Counted from the first letter of the stretch, positions 50,301 through 58,850 are shown. The stretch: DNA of 64,000 nucleotides from Rhodoferax sp. (GCA_031291295.1 JARLJI010000050.1:48709-112708); one strand, 5' to 3'. Notes: generated by a model not told the origin, from the letters alone. Numbers and translations are program-made.

Positions 50301-51506
50301 ATGAAACCCCCATCCATCCCCATTCAACCTGACGCGACTCAAAGCATGCCGCCCGCGCGGGGGCTGCCTCTGCTGCGTCTTGGCTTTCGGCCTTTCTACC
50401 TGTGCGCCGCACTGCTCGCCACATTGGCCGTCCCGTTGTGGGTCGCCGTATTTTTCGGCCGGATCGGCTTCCAACCGGCGGCGCCTGCGATGCTGTGGCA
50501 CGCACACGAGATGCTGTTCGGCTTTGCGGCCGCCGTGATCATTGGCTTTCTGTTGACGGCCGTCAAGGCATGGACGGGACTGGACACGCCGCGCGGGCCC
50601 CTGCTCGGCGCCCTGGCATTGCTGTGGCTGGCCGCTCGCATCACGGCGGTGGTAGGGCCGTATCCCGTTTACGCGGCGCTCGACGTGGCCCTGTTGCCGC
50701 TGGTGGCGGCAGCCCTGATCAACGTCCTGGTACGGGCCCGGAACCACCGCAACCTGCCGCTCGCGCTGATTCTGATTTTGATGGCGCTGGCCAATCTGGC
50801 ATTCCATCTGGCCGTCATGGGCGTCATCGATATCCCGGCCGTGCAGCCGCTGTATGCCTGTCTCGCGCTGATTGTCATGGTGGAATGCGTGATCACGGGG
50901 CGCGTGATTCCCGCGTTCATGAACAGCGCCACACCGGGGTTGAAGTTGGTCACGCAACGAAAGTTCGAACTGACCACATTGGCGGCCACCGCCTTGGGCC
51001 TTGCCTTGTGGGTTTGTGCACCTGCCGGGTGGATCGCATCGACCGTGCTGCTGCTGGCCGCTGGCCTGCATGTTCGCCGTCAGCTGAACTGGCGTCCCCG
51101 CACGGCAGGCAATCGGCCGATCCTGTGGATCCTGCACACCGCCTACGCCTGGATTCCGCTCGGGCTGGCCTTGCTGGCATTGGCCGAGGTCGGAATCGTG
51201 CCCGTTTCCGCCGGAGTGCATGCGCTCGCGGTGGGTGCGACGGGCGGCCTCATCATCGGCATGATCACCCGCACGGCCCGCGGGCATACGGGCCGGCCGC
51301 TGAAGGTCTCGACACCTGAAGTACTGGCTTACATCCTGGTGATGGTCGCAGCCGCGTTGCGTGTGTTGCTACCGTTGGTATCCGCCGACCTGCTCACCGT
51401 TTCACTGGTCGGCGCCGCCTTTGCCTGGACTGTTGCATTCGGCATTTACCTGGTGATGTACACGCCCTGGCTGATGCAGGCCCGACTGGATGGCAAGGAT
51501 GGTTAG
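50301..51506 (+). CDS. nnrS: NnrS-family membrane protein
   Basis: 401 residues, about 12 membrane helices. MLWHAHEMLFGFAAAVIIGFLLTAVKAWTG is the NnrS signature with heme/copper-binding His residues; RPFYLCAALLA opens the protein and TRTARGHTGRPL is a second conserved block. NnrS proteins protect cells from nitric oxide and are typical NsrR targets. Start of the proposed operon with the cbb3-like oxidase 77 bases on. Confidence 0.93.
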   Translation: MKPPSIPIQPDATQSMPPARGLPLLRLGFRPFYLCAALLATLAVPLWVAVFFGRIGFQPAAPAMLWHAHEMLFGFAAAVIIGFLLTAVKAWTGLDTPRGPLLGALALLWLAARITAVVGPYPVYAALDVALLPLVAAALINVLVRARNHRNLPLALILILMALANLAFHLAVMGVIDIPAVQPLYACLALIVMVECVITGRVIPAFMNSATPGLKLVTQRKFELTTLAATALGLALWVCAPAGWIASTVLLLAAGLHVRRQLNWRPRTAGNRPILWILHTAYAWIPLGLALLALAEVGIVPVSAGVHALAVGATGGLIIGMITRTARGHTGRPLKVSTPEVLAYILVMVAAALRVLLPLVSADLLTVSLVGAAFAWTVAFGIYLVMYTPWLMQARLDGKDG

Positions 51507-51583
51507 CCAACCCGTTTTCACATTCCATCCGCAGAAAGTTGTTTGGCGCCGTCGTCGAACGAATCCAACTTGAGGAGGCCCTC

Positions 51584-53230
51584 GTGAATCCAGCTGCCAT
51601 TCTGCTTTCGGCATTTGTTATTTCGTTTGTGGCGCTAGTCATATTTATCTGGTCGCAACGCATCGGCTTGTTTGATCGCAGCAGTACCGGCGCCGAGGTC
51701 ATTTTTGCGCCCGGCGAAATTGGCCGCATCGAAGAGCCTGCCGGAACGGCCCGTTCCCAACAGGCATTGCAGGGTGCGGTCGATGCCGCCGGTACCGGGA
51801 CGGCCGCCCATGGAGACCCTCACGAAATTGCCGAGCGGGCCGCCGCCGACGCCTCCAGCGGTCCGCTGATATTTTTCTTCTACTGCTGCGCCATTGTGTG
51901 GCTGCTGGTGGCGTCGGCGGCGGGCCTCACCGCCTCCATCAAACTGCACGACCCGGACTGGCTGACGTCGCAACAGTGGCTCACCTTCGGCATCATTCGA
52001 ACCCTGCACCTGAATTCGGTCGCCTACGGCTGGGCACCCATGGCAGGTTTGGGAACGGTGTTGTTCGTCATCCCGCGCGTGCTCAAGACGCCTTTGATGG
52101 GCATGCGCTTCGCATTTTTGGGCGCCATTTTGTGGAATGCCGGCCTGATTGCCGGCCTGGGCGCCATCGCGGCCGGCTTCAACGCCGGCCTCATGTGGCT
52201 TGAAATGCCATGGCAGGTCAGCATCCTGATGGCCGTGGGCGGCGCCCTGATTGGCCTGCCCCTGGTGCTGACGCTGGTGAACCGCCGCGTTGAACACCTT
52301 TATGTGTCCGTCTGGTACATGGGTGCCGCGCTGTTCTGGTTTCCCGTGCTGTTCATCACGGCGAAGATCCCCGGCCTGTACACCGGCGTGCAGGCGGGCA
52401 CCATGAACTGGTGGTTCGGCCACAACGTGCTCGGCCTGTTCTACACGCCGCTGGCGCTGGCGTCCATCTACTACTTTCTTCCGAAAATCATCGGCCGGCC
52501 CATCCGCTCCTACAACCTGTCTCTGCTGGGATTCTGGGCGCTGGCCTTTTTCTACGGCCAGGTTGGCGGCCACCATCTGATTGGCGGGCCGGTGCCGGAG
52601 TGGATGATCACGCTGTCCATCGTCCAGAGCATGATGATGATCATCCCGGTGGCGGCATTCTCCGTGAACATGTTCCAGACCCTCGAAGGGCAGCTGTCCA
52701 CGTTTCGCCACTCGCCGACCCTGCGTTTCATTGGCATCGGCGGCCTGATGTATGCCGCCAGTTCGCTGCAAGGCTCGCTCGAGGCATTGCGTAGCGTGAA
52801 TCGCATCACCCACTTCACGCATTTCACCGTCGCTCATGCGCATCTGGGCTTGTACGGTTTCGTCACCTTTGTGTTCTTCGGTGCGATGTATTTCGTGATG
52901 CCACGCATCACGGCACGCGAGTGGCCTTACCCTTGGATGATCTCTGCTCACTTCTGGCTTGTCAGCGGCGGCTTCGCCATCTACTTCATCGGCCTCAGCA
53001 TTGGGGGCTGGCTCCAGGGTGAAGCCATGCTGGATGCGACCCGGCCGTTCATGGATTCCGTGGCGCTGACGATTCCGTATCTCGAGGCACGCAGTATGGG
53101 TGGCGCCATCATGGGTGTGGGACATCTGATATTCGCGGCGCATTTCGTTGCGATGGTGCTCAATTTAGGCCCCAATCGGAACCAGCCGGCACTGTTTCCG
53201 CATTTGCTGGGCAAGAAGGTTGCATCATGA
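51584..53230 (+). CDS. ccoN: cbb3-like cytochrome oxidase catalytic subunit (CcoN-like)
   Basis: 548 residues; CcoN proper is about 475. The GTG at 51584 is chosen for its excellent TGAGGAGG at five bases. Heme and copper ligands: His142 (low-spin heme), His280, His330 and His331 (CuB), His418 and His420 (hemes). Tyr324 stands six residues before the HH pair, where CcoN has its cross-linked Tyr, so O2 reduction rather than NO reduction is favoured. Residues 1-90 are extra: one membrane helix followed by SQRIGLFD and a ~60-residue polar linker, resembling a fused CcoS-like segment. Followed by ccoO-like with a four-base overlap. Confidence 0.85.
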   Translation: MNPAAILLSAFVISFVALVIFIWSQRIGLFDRSSTGAEVIFAPGEIGRIEEPAGTARSQQALQGAVDAAGTGTAAHGDPHEIAERAAADASSGPLIFFFYCCAIVWLLVASAAGLTASIKLHDPDWLTSQQWLTFGIIRTLHLNSVAYGWAPMAGLGTVLFVIPRVLKTPLMGMRFAFLGAILWNAGLIAGLGAIAAGFNAGLMWLEMPWQVSILMAVGGALIGLPLVLTLVNRRVEHLYVSVWYMGAALFWFPVLFITAKIPGLYTGVQAGTMNWWFGHNVLGLFYTPLALASIYYFLPKIIGRPIRSYNLSLLGFWALAFFYGQVGGHHLIGGPVPEWMITLSIVQSMMMIIPVAAFSVNMFQTLEGQLSTFRHSPTLRFIGIGGLMYAASSLQGSLEALRSVNRITHFTHFTVAHAHLGLYGFVTFVFFGAMYFVMPRITAREWPYPWMISAHFWLVSGGFAIYFIGLSIGGWLQGEAMLDATRPFMDSVALTIPYLEARSMGGAIMGVGHLIFAAHFVAMVLNLGPNRNQPALFPHLLGKKVAS

Positions 53231-53895
53231 AAAGCGAGACCACACTCATCGGCGGCGCCATGGTGATGCTGGCACTGTCTGTCAGTGCTCTCGTGGTACT
53301 GCCTTACCTCGAACTGCACGACGTCGCCCCCACGCCGGGCCTGAAACCCTATACCAGCGCCGAATTGCGCGGGCGACAGGTGTACATCAGCAACGGCTGC
53401 GTCTACTGTCACTCGCAGCAGCCGCGCTCGAAGGCATTCGCCCCCGCGGATTTCGCACGTGGATGGGGCCGCGCCACGGTCGCCGGCGACTATGCCTACG
53501 ATACGCCGCCCCAACTGGGTGACATGCGCACCGGCCCCGACCTGATGAATATCGGCGTTCGCCAACCCAGCGAGCAATGGAACCTGGGCCACCTGTACGA
53601 GCCTCGCGCTTACGTGCCCGGCAGCATCATGCCGGCCTTTCCATTCCTGTTCGAGACCAAAGCGCAGGCCGACAAGGATGAAGTGGTCGTGACGCTGCCA
53701 CCGGGCTACACACCCGCCAACAAGGTGGTGGTGGCGCGCCCGGAAGCACTCGATCTGGTGAAGTACCTGTTGTCCCTGAACCGCAGCTTCCCGGCCATTG
53801 AGGCACCCCCCGCAGCGAACGCCCCCGCGACGCCAGCACCAGCACCAGCACCAGCACCAGCACCAGCACCAGCACCAGCACCGGCCAAACAATGA
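53227..53895 (+). CDS. ccoO: CcoO-like membrane cytochrome c
   Basis: 222 residues: one N-terminal membrane helix (about 6-28) and a single heme site, CVYCH at 58-62, in the RQVYISNGCVYCHSQQ context of CcoO. SIMPAFPFLFE holds the likely axial Met. The C-terminus is a run of Ala-Pro repeats encoded by (CCAGCA)8. Starts in the ccoN stop. Confidence 0.88.
   Translation: MKSETTLIGGAMVMLALSVSALVVLPYLELHDVAPTPGLKPYTSAELRGRQVYISNGCVYCHSQQPRSKAFAPADFARGWGRATVAGDYAYDTPPQLGDMRTGPDLMNIGVRQPSEQWNLGHLYEPRAYVPGSIMPAFPFLFETKAQADKDEVVVTLPPGYTPANKVVVARPEALDLVKYLLSLNRSFPAIEAPPAANAPATPAPAPAPAPAPAPAPAPAKQ
53833..53880 (+). repeat. Hexanucleotide repeat (CCAGCA)8 in the ccoO-like gene
   Basis: Eight perfect tandem copies encode an Ala-Pro tail. 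A change of copy number would alter tail length without a frameshift. Confidence 0.95.
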
Positions 53896-53920
53896 AGTAC
53901 CGCAACCACCGAGCACGATC

Positions 53921-54517
53921 ATGACAACGCCTGAAATCCTGCCGCAGCAAGAGCGCGAAAACCCGGAGCCGGTTGAAGGCGCCAACCCGACACCGTGGTT
54001 CATCATCGTGCTGGTGACCGCGTTATTCGTCTTTGGCGTGGGGTACATCATGCGCACCACACTGAACACCCCCTCGGCCTGGGGCGATGGCCGCACGGCT
54101 GCCGAGTTGCAGGGCGCGCCGGCGCTGGCGGCAGGAGCCGCGGTGGACGGCGCCGCCGTGTTTGCGTCGCACTGTGCCGCCTGCCACCAGGCGAGCGGGC
54201 TGGGTCTTCCCGGTGTGTTTCCGCCGCTGGCGGGCTCGGACTGGGTGGCCGGCAAGAAGGCCACGCTGATCGCCATCGTACTGCACGGCATCAACGGCCC
54301 GCTGACGGTCGAGGGCAAGCCCTTTAACGGCGCCATGCCGACGTTCCAGGGTCAGTTGCAGGATGCCGAGGTGGCGGCCGTACTGACGCACGTGCGCAGC
54401 CAGTGGGGCAACACCGGTGCGCCCATCACCGCCGACGCCGTCGCCGCGGTGCGCAAGGAGACGGCTTTGCGCACCGAGCCGTTCAGGGGCGACGCCGAAC
54501 TCGGCCCGCTGAAGTAG
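53921..54517 (+). CDS. Membrane-anchored monoheme cytochrome c (in the CcoP position)
   Basis: 198 residues: membrane helix 26-44 and one heme motif, CAACH at 85-89. GLPGVFPPLAGSDWV and AMPTFQGQL complete a class I cytochrome c. CcoP of standard cbb3 oxidases has two hemes, and this has one. It likely feeds electrons to the CcoN-like subunit. Confidence 0.85.
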   Translation: MTTPEILPQQERENPEPVEGANPTPWFIIVLVTALFVFGVGYIMRTTLNTPSAWGDGRTAAELQGAPALAAGAAVDGAAVFASHCAACHQASGLGLPGVFPPLAGSDWVAGKKATLIAIVLHGINGPLTVEGKPFNGAMPTFQGQLQDAEVAAVLTHVRSQWGNTGAPITADAVAAVRKETALRTEPFRGDAELGPLK

Positions 54518-54543
54518 CGCCGTGGCGCGACCGAGGGCCTGCT

Positions 54544-55230
54544 GTGCCGGATTCAACCGCCCCCGCCGATAGCTCGCTTGCGCGCCGCCTGACGGTGGCG
54601 CTGTGCGCCGCGCTGCTGACGGCCTTTGCCTGGGGCCTGTACCGCTACACGGCGAACTTCGGGGTGTGGACCTTCGAAGGCCAGCGTCAGCGGGCGCTGC
54701 AGGCCGGTGAACTGCGCGCTGCACCGGTGCCGCTACGCGAGATGCACGATACGCCGGTCACGCTGTGGAGCGGCACAAGCAGCCCGCCTGCCGCCTACCT
54801 CGTCGATTTCATCTACACCCGCTGCCCCAGTGTCTGCCGCGTGCTCGGCGACGAGTACCAGCAAATGCAAAGCCAGCTGCTCGCACAGCGCGCCCGCAAC
54901 CCTGCACTGGCCGCTGTGCATCTGGTCTCCATCTCATTCAATGCGGAACACGACGATCCGGCGAGCCTGCGCGCGTACGCCCGCGAACACCGGATCGATC
55001 CCGCGCTGTGGACTCTCGCGATGCCGGCCACGGCAGCTGGTACCCAGGCGCTGATGCGCTCCCTTGACGTGATCGCCATTCCCGACGGTCTGGGCGGCTT
55101 TGTCCACAACGGAGCCATCCACCTTCTCGATGCCTCAGGGCAACTGCGCGGTCTTTACGAATTCGACCAGTGGCCCCAGGCGCTCGAAGCAGCAAAGCAG
55201 CTGGCGACCGCGCGGCGCGACATACCATGA
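54544..55230 (+). CDS. SCO1/SenC-family copper chaperone
   Basis: 228 residues: membrane anchor (about 15-34), then a thioredoxin-like domain with the copper-binding CPSVC (94-98) and a His in FVHNGAIHLLD. SCO proteins deliver copper to oxidases or reduce their cysteines. The GTG at 54544 is the best start available; no ATG is suitable. Co-transcribed with the oxidase genes. Confidence 0.85.
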   Translation: MPDSTAPADSSLARRLTVALCAALLTAFAWGLYRYTANFGVWTFEGQRQRALQAGELRAAPVPLREMHDTPVTLWSGTSSPPAAYLVDFIYTRCPSVCRVLGDEYQQMQSQLLAQRARNPALAAVHLVSISFNAEHDDPASLRAYAREHRIDPALWTLAMPATAAGTQALMRSLDVIAIPDGLGGFVHNGAIHLLDASGQLRGLYEFDQWPQALEAAKQLATARRDIP

Positions 55231-55880
55231 TGCACAGCACCCGCCTGGCGAAGCCCGTTGCCGGCCTGCTGGCGCTGCTGCCGCTGGTGTTGCTGTGGTC
55301 CACGCTGCGCCACCGGATTGAAAGCCAGATGCTGCTGCACATGCTGGTCGAGTTCCCGGCATTGCTCGCCGCAGGCTGGGCGGCGCGCGATCTGCTCCTG
55401 CCCGCCGCAGCGCGGCGGCTCCCGCGCACCAGCAGGCTACTGGCCCTGCTGGACTGGGGTGGTCTGACAAGTGCCAGCGTGGTCACCTGCATCGCCATGT
55501 TCTGGATGATCCCCGCGGCGCTCGACGCCTCGCTACTGACGGCCCCGGTTGCAGCGGCCAAGTACCTCAGCTGGTGGCTCGCCGGCCTGATGCTGGCCGG
55601 TAGCTGGCGCCGCATGGCGCCTGAGTTGCTGCTGTTTTTTGTAGGCAACCTGTCATGGACGAGCGCCACCGCGGGCATGCTCTACATGGACACCACGTCG
55701 CGCCTGTGCGCCAACTACCTGACCGATGACCAGAGCAACACCGGTACCGGCCTGGTGCTGCTCGCGCTGGTACTGGGTGCGCTGGCGCTGCGCCAGATGA
55801 TGCGGCTTGGCGCTACCCAGGCCGCACCGCGCCGGATCACGCCGCCCGTTGCGCCCGCGCCGACGAAGACAGCACGGTAA
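55227..55880 (+). CDS. Multi-pass membrane protein of the oxidase operon (possibly CtaG-like)
   Basis: 217 residues with about six membrane helices. HRIESQMLLHMLVEFPALLAAGW resembles the HMLQH-type start of caa3-assembly CtaG proteins, and GNLSWTSATAGMLYMDTTSRLC is a striking conserved-looking segment. The ATG lies in the SCO stop (ATGA). It is probably an assembly factor; I do not recognise the family with certainty. Its 3' end overlaps the convergent serA by 44 bases. Confidence 0.65.
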   Translation: MMHSTRLAKPVAGLLALLPLVLLWSTLRHRIESQMLLHMLVEFPALLAAGWAARDLLLPAAARRLPRTSRLLALLDWGGLTSASVVTCIAMFWMIPAALDASLLTAPVAAAKYLSWWLAGLMLAGSWRRMAPELLLFFVGNLSWTSATAGMLYMDTTSRLCANYLTDDQSNTGTGLVLLALVLGALALRQMMRLGATQAAPRRITPPVAPAPTKTAR

Positions 55881-57072
55881 AGGCTCGCACGGTTCCATCA
55901 ACGCCTGCAATGGCTTGCAGCGTACGCGCATCCAGCGGCGCGCTCAAATCAATCGCCGCCACTCCGATGCCGCCCTGCGTCTCCAAATGCAGCTGCGACA
56001 CGTTGAGGCCAGCCGCCGACAGCACCCCATTGAGCCGGGACATGACGCCCGGACGGTCGTGATGGATGTGCACCAGGCGGCAGGGCGCCCGCAAGACGCC
56101 CACCGACAACTCAGGCAGATTCACGCTGCCGCGCACGGCGCCCGATAGCAGGTAGTCGCGCAATTTCTCCGACACCTCGACGCCCAGGTTGCGCTGCGCC
56201 TCGAAGGTGGACCCACCTACATGCGGTGTCAGGATCACGTTGTCCAGCGTGCGCAGCGGCGATTCAAAGGTATCGGCCCTGGACGCCGGCTCCACCGGGA
56301 ACACGTCGATCGCCGCGCCGCGCAGCCGGCCGCTGCGCAAGGTCGCATACAGCGCATCGATATCGACCGCCTGACCACGCGCCAGATTGATCAGCACCGC
56401 GTCGTCCTTCATCTGGGCCAGGCGCCCTGCATCAATCAACTGCCGGGTGCGTTCGGTCTCCGGGACATGCAGCGTGACCACATCCGCCTCGCGCAACAGG
56501 GCTTCGAGCGATGCAGCCGGCGCGGCATTGCCGAGCGGCAGGCAGGCCTCGATGTCGTAGTACATCACCCGCATGCCAATGGCCTCGGCCAGCAGCCCGG
56601 TCTGGGTGCCGATCTTGCCGTAGCCGACGATTCCCAGCGTCTTGCCCCGCAACTCATTGGAGCCCTTCGCGTCCTTCAGCCACACACCGCCCATCGCGGC
56701 GGCGTGGCGCTCGGGAATACGGCGCAGCAGGTGAATGGCGTGGCCGATCACCAGTTCGGCCACCGAGCGCGTATTCGAAAACGGCCCGTTGAATACTCCG
56801 ATCCCGCGCTCCGTTGCCGCCTTCAGGTCAAGGTTGTTGGTGCCCGTGCAGTAGGAGCCCACCGCCTGCAGGCGGGGCGCATGCTCCAGCACCTGGCTGG
56901 TGAGCCGGGTGCGCGAACGAAGGCCCAGCATATGCACATCGGCCAGTAGCGTCTGCAGCTCCTGTGCGTCCGGCGCATGTTTGAGCCGGACGATTTCGAC
57001 GTCGCGGATCGATTGCAGGATGGGGGTGGCGCTGGCATGAATATCTTCCAGCAGCAAGACTTTAAGGCTCAT
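55837..57072 (-). CDS. serA: D-3-phosphoglycerate dehydrogenase
   Basis: 411 residues, same size as E. coli SerA; first step of serine synthesis. NAD-binding GIVGYGKIGTQTG near residue 155, NLARGQAVD with the catalytic Arg, LTPHVGGSTFEAQ with the catalytic His, and a C-terminal ACT domain (from about 335, VHIHHDRPGVMSRLN) for serine feedback. It has no evident link to the NO genes around it. Confidence 0.93.
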   Translation of the reverse strand: MSLKVLLLEDIHASATPILQSIRDVEIVRLKHAPDAQELQTLLADVHMLGLRSRTRLTSQVLEHAPRLQAVGSYCTGTNNLDLKAATERGIGVFNGPFSNTRSVAELVIGHAIHLLRRIPERHAAAMGGVWLKDAKGSNELRGKTLGIVGYGKIGTQTGLLAEAIGMRVMYYDIEACLPLGNAAPAASLEALLREADVVTLHVPETERTRQLIDAGRLAQMKDDAVLINLARGQAVDIDALYATLRSGRLRGAAIDVFPVEPASRADTFESPLRTLDNVILTPHVGGSTFEAQRNLGVEVSEKLRDYLLSGAVRGSVNLPELSVGVLRAPCRLVHIHHDRPGVMSRLNGVLSAAGLNVSQLHLETQGGIGVAAIDLSAPLDARTLQAIAGVDGTVRAFTVLSSSARAQRAA

Positions 57073-57130
57073 TTGAACTCCGGTAAAACAAACTTGGCGG
57101 ACCGCGATGCGATGCGGTCAAATTCTTGAA

Positions 57131-57622
57131 CTAGGGATGAATTTCGCTTATGGGCGAGGCCGCGTTAACTCGCACCCGAGCCGCCTTGCGCGCCTCAAAT
57201 ACGATTTCCTCGAAGTCGGCCGCGGCGCCGAAATAACCGCGGTACAGCATCTTCGCAATACCCAAGGCAGCCTTTTGCAAAACCGCTGCGGCACCAGGCC
57301 GACACAATTCGCTGGTGCGCAAAAACCAGTACGTGAGCCAGCGTGTGAAGTGTTCGGGCGTAACGCCCGCAATCGCCATGTGCTTGCCGAAAACATTGCC
57401 TTTGAAGCTGCGCGTGCCCAGCATCACGGTGCTCCAGAACTCGACCATTCGCGCCAGATGCGGACTCCACCGATCCTCGATCACGGCATCGAAAGTAGGT
57501 CCGAGAACCTTATCGGATCGAACATCTGCATAGAACGTGTGAACCAGCTGGATGATGAGCTCACGGTTGGGGATGACCGGGCCTGCTGGCACGGCATCGC
57601 TGGGTGTGCTGGCTTTATCCAT
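57131..57622 (-). CDS. Group III truncated hemoglobin
   Basis: 163 residues from the ATG at 57622 (166 if begun at 57631). Group III features: LVHTFYADVRSDKVLGPTFD, WSPHLARMVEFWSTVMLGT, FKGNVFGKHM, and HFTRWLTYWF with the proximal His. Such globins bind O2 or NO and often act in NO resistance. The whole start region lies in a 31-base palindrome, and TATAAT on the minus strand at 57637-57632 is a good -10. Transcription would then begin near 57625, so the ATG at 57622 would give an almost leaderless mRNA. No SD is seen. Confidence 0.85.
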   Translation of the reverse strand: MDKASTPSDAVPAGPVIPNRELIIQLVHTFYADVRSDKVLGPTFDAVIEDRWSPHLARMVEFWSTVMLGTRSFKGNVFGKHMAIAGVTPEHFTRWLTYWFLRTSELCRPGAAAVLQKAALGIAKMLYRGYFGAAADFEEIVFEARKAARVRVNAASPISEIHP

Positions 57623-57649
57623 AACATTCATATTATATGAATGTTATGG
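57619..57649. promoter_or_regulatory. NsrR-type operator over the globin promoter and start
   Basis: Perfect 31-base palindrome; core half-sites AACATTCATAT and ATATGAATGTT around one central base (57623-57645). It covers the -10 TATAAT of the globin gene, so a bound repressor would block it. Confidence 0.75.
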
Positions 57650-57663
57650 AATTTTGCTTGCGG

Positions 57664-58104
57664 TCACTCCGGATGCAGCTCCAGCACGCGTTTGAACGCG
57701 TTGGGCTCGCCCACCAGGTCTGCCAGCGTATAACGGTCAAGTTCCGCATACAAGGCATTGAAGGCGCGCACCAGGACACCCGGGAGTCTGCATACGGGTG
57801 CAATACGGCAGCGCGACGGCTCGCCGGACAGGCATTCGACAATCGGGCCTTCGCCTTCGGCCTGTCGCACGACTTGCCCCAGACGGATCTGCGCCGGCTC
57901 AAGCGCCAGCCGCAGGCCGCCGCCTTTGCCGCGCACGGTTTCGACCACGCCGCTGCGCGCGAGCTGATGCACCACCTTCATCAAGTGGCTTTCAGAAATG
58001 TCGTAGGCCGTGGCGATCTCCTGGATCGTCGCGAGGCGGTCCTCTTGCAACGCCAGGTACATCAACACCCGCAGGCTGTAATCGGAAAAGGTAGTCAGGC
58101 GCAT
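57664..58104 (-). CDS. nsrR: NsrR nitric-oxide-sensing repressor (Rrf2 family)
   Basis: 146 residues. Winged helix MRLTTFSDYSLRVLMYLAL through ESHLMKVVHQLARSGVVETVRGKGGGLRL; the Fe-S cluster cysteines are 91, 99 and 105 (E. coli NsrR: 91, 96, 102). TLADLV near the end is also typical. NO destroys the cluster and lifts repression. It is transcribed away from the DUF2249 operon across a gap holding an operator, so it may repress itself. Confidence 0.92.
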   Translation of the reverse strand: MRLTTFSDYSLRVLMYLALQEDRLATIQEIATAYDISESHLMKVVHQLARSGVVETVRGKGGGLRLALEPAQIRLGQVVRQAEGEGPIVECLSGEPSRCRIAPVCRLPGVLVRAFNALYAELDRYTLADLVGEPNAFKRVLELHPE

Positions 58105-58158
58105 AAAATTGAAGGTCTATTTTTGATATTGCTTTTTCAAAAAGCCGGTGATATATTT

Positions 58159-58181
58159 AACTTGCATTGATAATACATCTT
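58159..58181. promoter_or_regulatory. NsrR-type operator between nsrR and the DUF2249 operon
   Basis: 23 bases: AACTTGCATTG, one base, TAATACATCTT. Read on the minus strand the second half is AAGATGTATTA, close to the E. coli NsrR half-site AAGATGCATTT. Less symmetric than the other two sites. Confidence 0.55.
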
Positions 58182-58227
58182 TAAAAATGCACTGTCCAAC
58201 CTGACTCCCAGAGAGAAGGATCACTCC

Positions 58228-58509
58228 ATGTCCACTGAATTCGCAACCACCCTCGACATCCGCCAGATCGCACCCCACCAACGCCACCCGTTGATTTTCA
58301 ACAGCTTCGAGACGCTGCAGCCGGGCCAGTCCCTGCAGTTGATCAACGACCACGACCCCAAGCCGCTTTACGACCAGTTTCAAGCCAGGTCAGGCGACAG
58401 CTTCAGCTGGGCGTACCTGGAAGCCGGCCCCGAAGTATGGCGCGTGCAGATCGGTAAAACCGCCGCGGCGACGAGCGACTGCTGTTCTGGCGGGGCCTGC
58501 TGCGGCTGA
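58228..58509 (+). CDS. DUF2249 protein with Cys-rich tail
   Basis: 93 residues. [39 protein letters not shown] follows the DUF2249 pattern (a small TusA-like alpha/beta fold). After the domain the tail reads [11 protein letters not shown], four cysteines in a metal- or persulfide-binding style. Families of this kind are found with NO and respiratory genes; activity is unknown. First gene of a five-gene unit; AGAGAAGGA precedes the ATG. Confidence 0.8.
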   Translation: MSTEFATTLDIRQIAPHQRHPLIFNSFETLQPGQSLQLINDHDPKPLYDQFQARSGDSFSWAYLEAGPEVWRVQIGKTAAATSDCCSGGACCG

Positions 58510-58526
58510 GGAAAAGGCGGCTCATC

Positions 58527-58850
58527 ATGACTTTCGTCGTCACCGAGGCCTGCATCAAATGCAAGTACACCGACTGTGTCGATGTATGCCCCGTCGATGC
58601 GTTCCGCGAGGGCCCCAACTTTCTGGTCATCGATCCTGACGATTGCATTGACTGTGCGGTGTGCGTGCCCGAATGCCCGGTCAATGCAATCTACGCCGAA
58701 GAAGACGTACCGGCCGATCAGCAGGATTTCACCCCCTTGAATGCCGAACTGGCACGATTATGGAAACCCATCATCCGGACCAAGGCCGCGCTCGCAGACG
58801 CCGACGCATGGGCGGCCGTGACGGACAAGCGGGACAAACTCGAGCGTTGA
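58527..58850 (+). CDS. fdxA: 7Fe-8S ferredoxin FdxA
   Basis: 107 residues. Cys9, 17 and 50 for the 3Fe-4S cluster and Cys21, 40, 43 and 46 for the 4Fe-4S cluster, in the [19 protein letters not shown] and [12 protein letters not shown] contexts of Azotobacter-type FdI. Electron carrier, here apparently for the flanking NO/O2-related proteins. Confidence 0.93.
   Translation: MTFVVTEACIKCKYTDCVDVCPVDAFREGPNFLVIDPDDCIDCAVCVPECPVNAIYAEEDVPADQQDFTPLNAELARLWKPIIRTKAALADADAWAAVTDKRDKLER

Noticed and set aside
51584..53230. CcoN-like subunit considered as a nitric oxide reductase NorB
   Set aside because: It has the Tyr six residues before the CuB His pair and lacks the NorB-type glutamate context, so an oxygen reductase is more likely despite the NO-related neighbours.
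53833..53880. Tandem repeat considered as a CRISPR array
   Set aside because: Repeat unit is six bases with no spacers and is translated as Ala-Pro.
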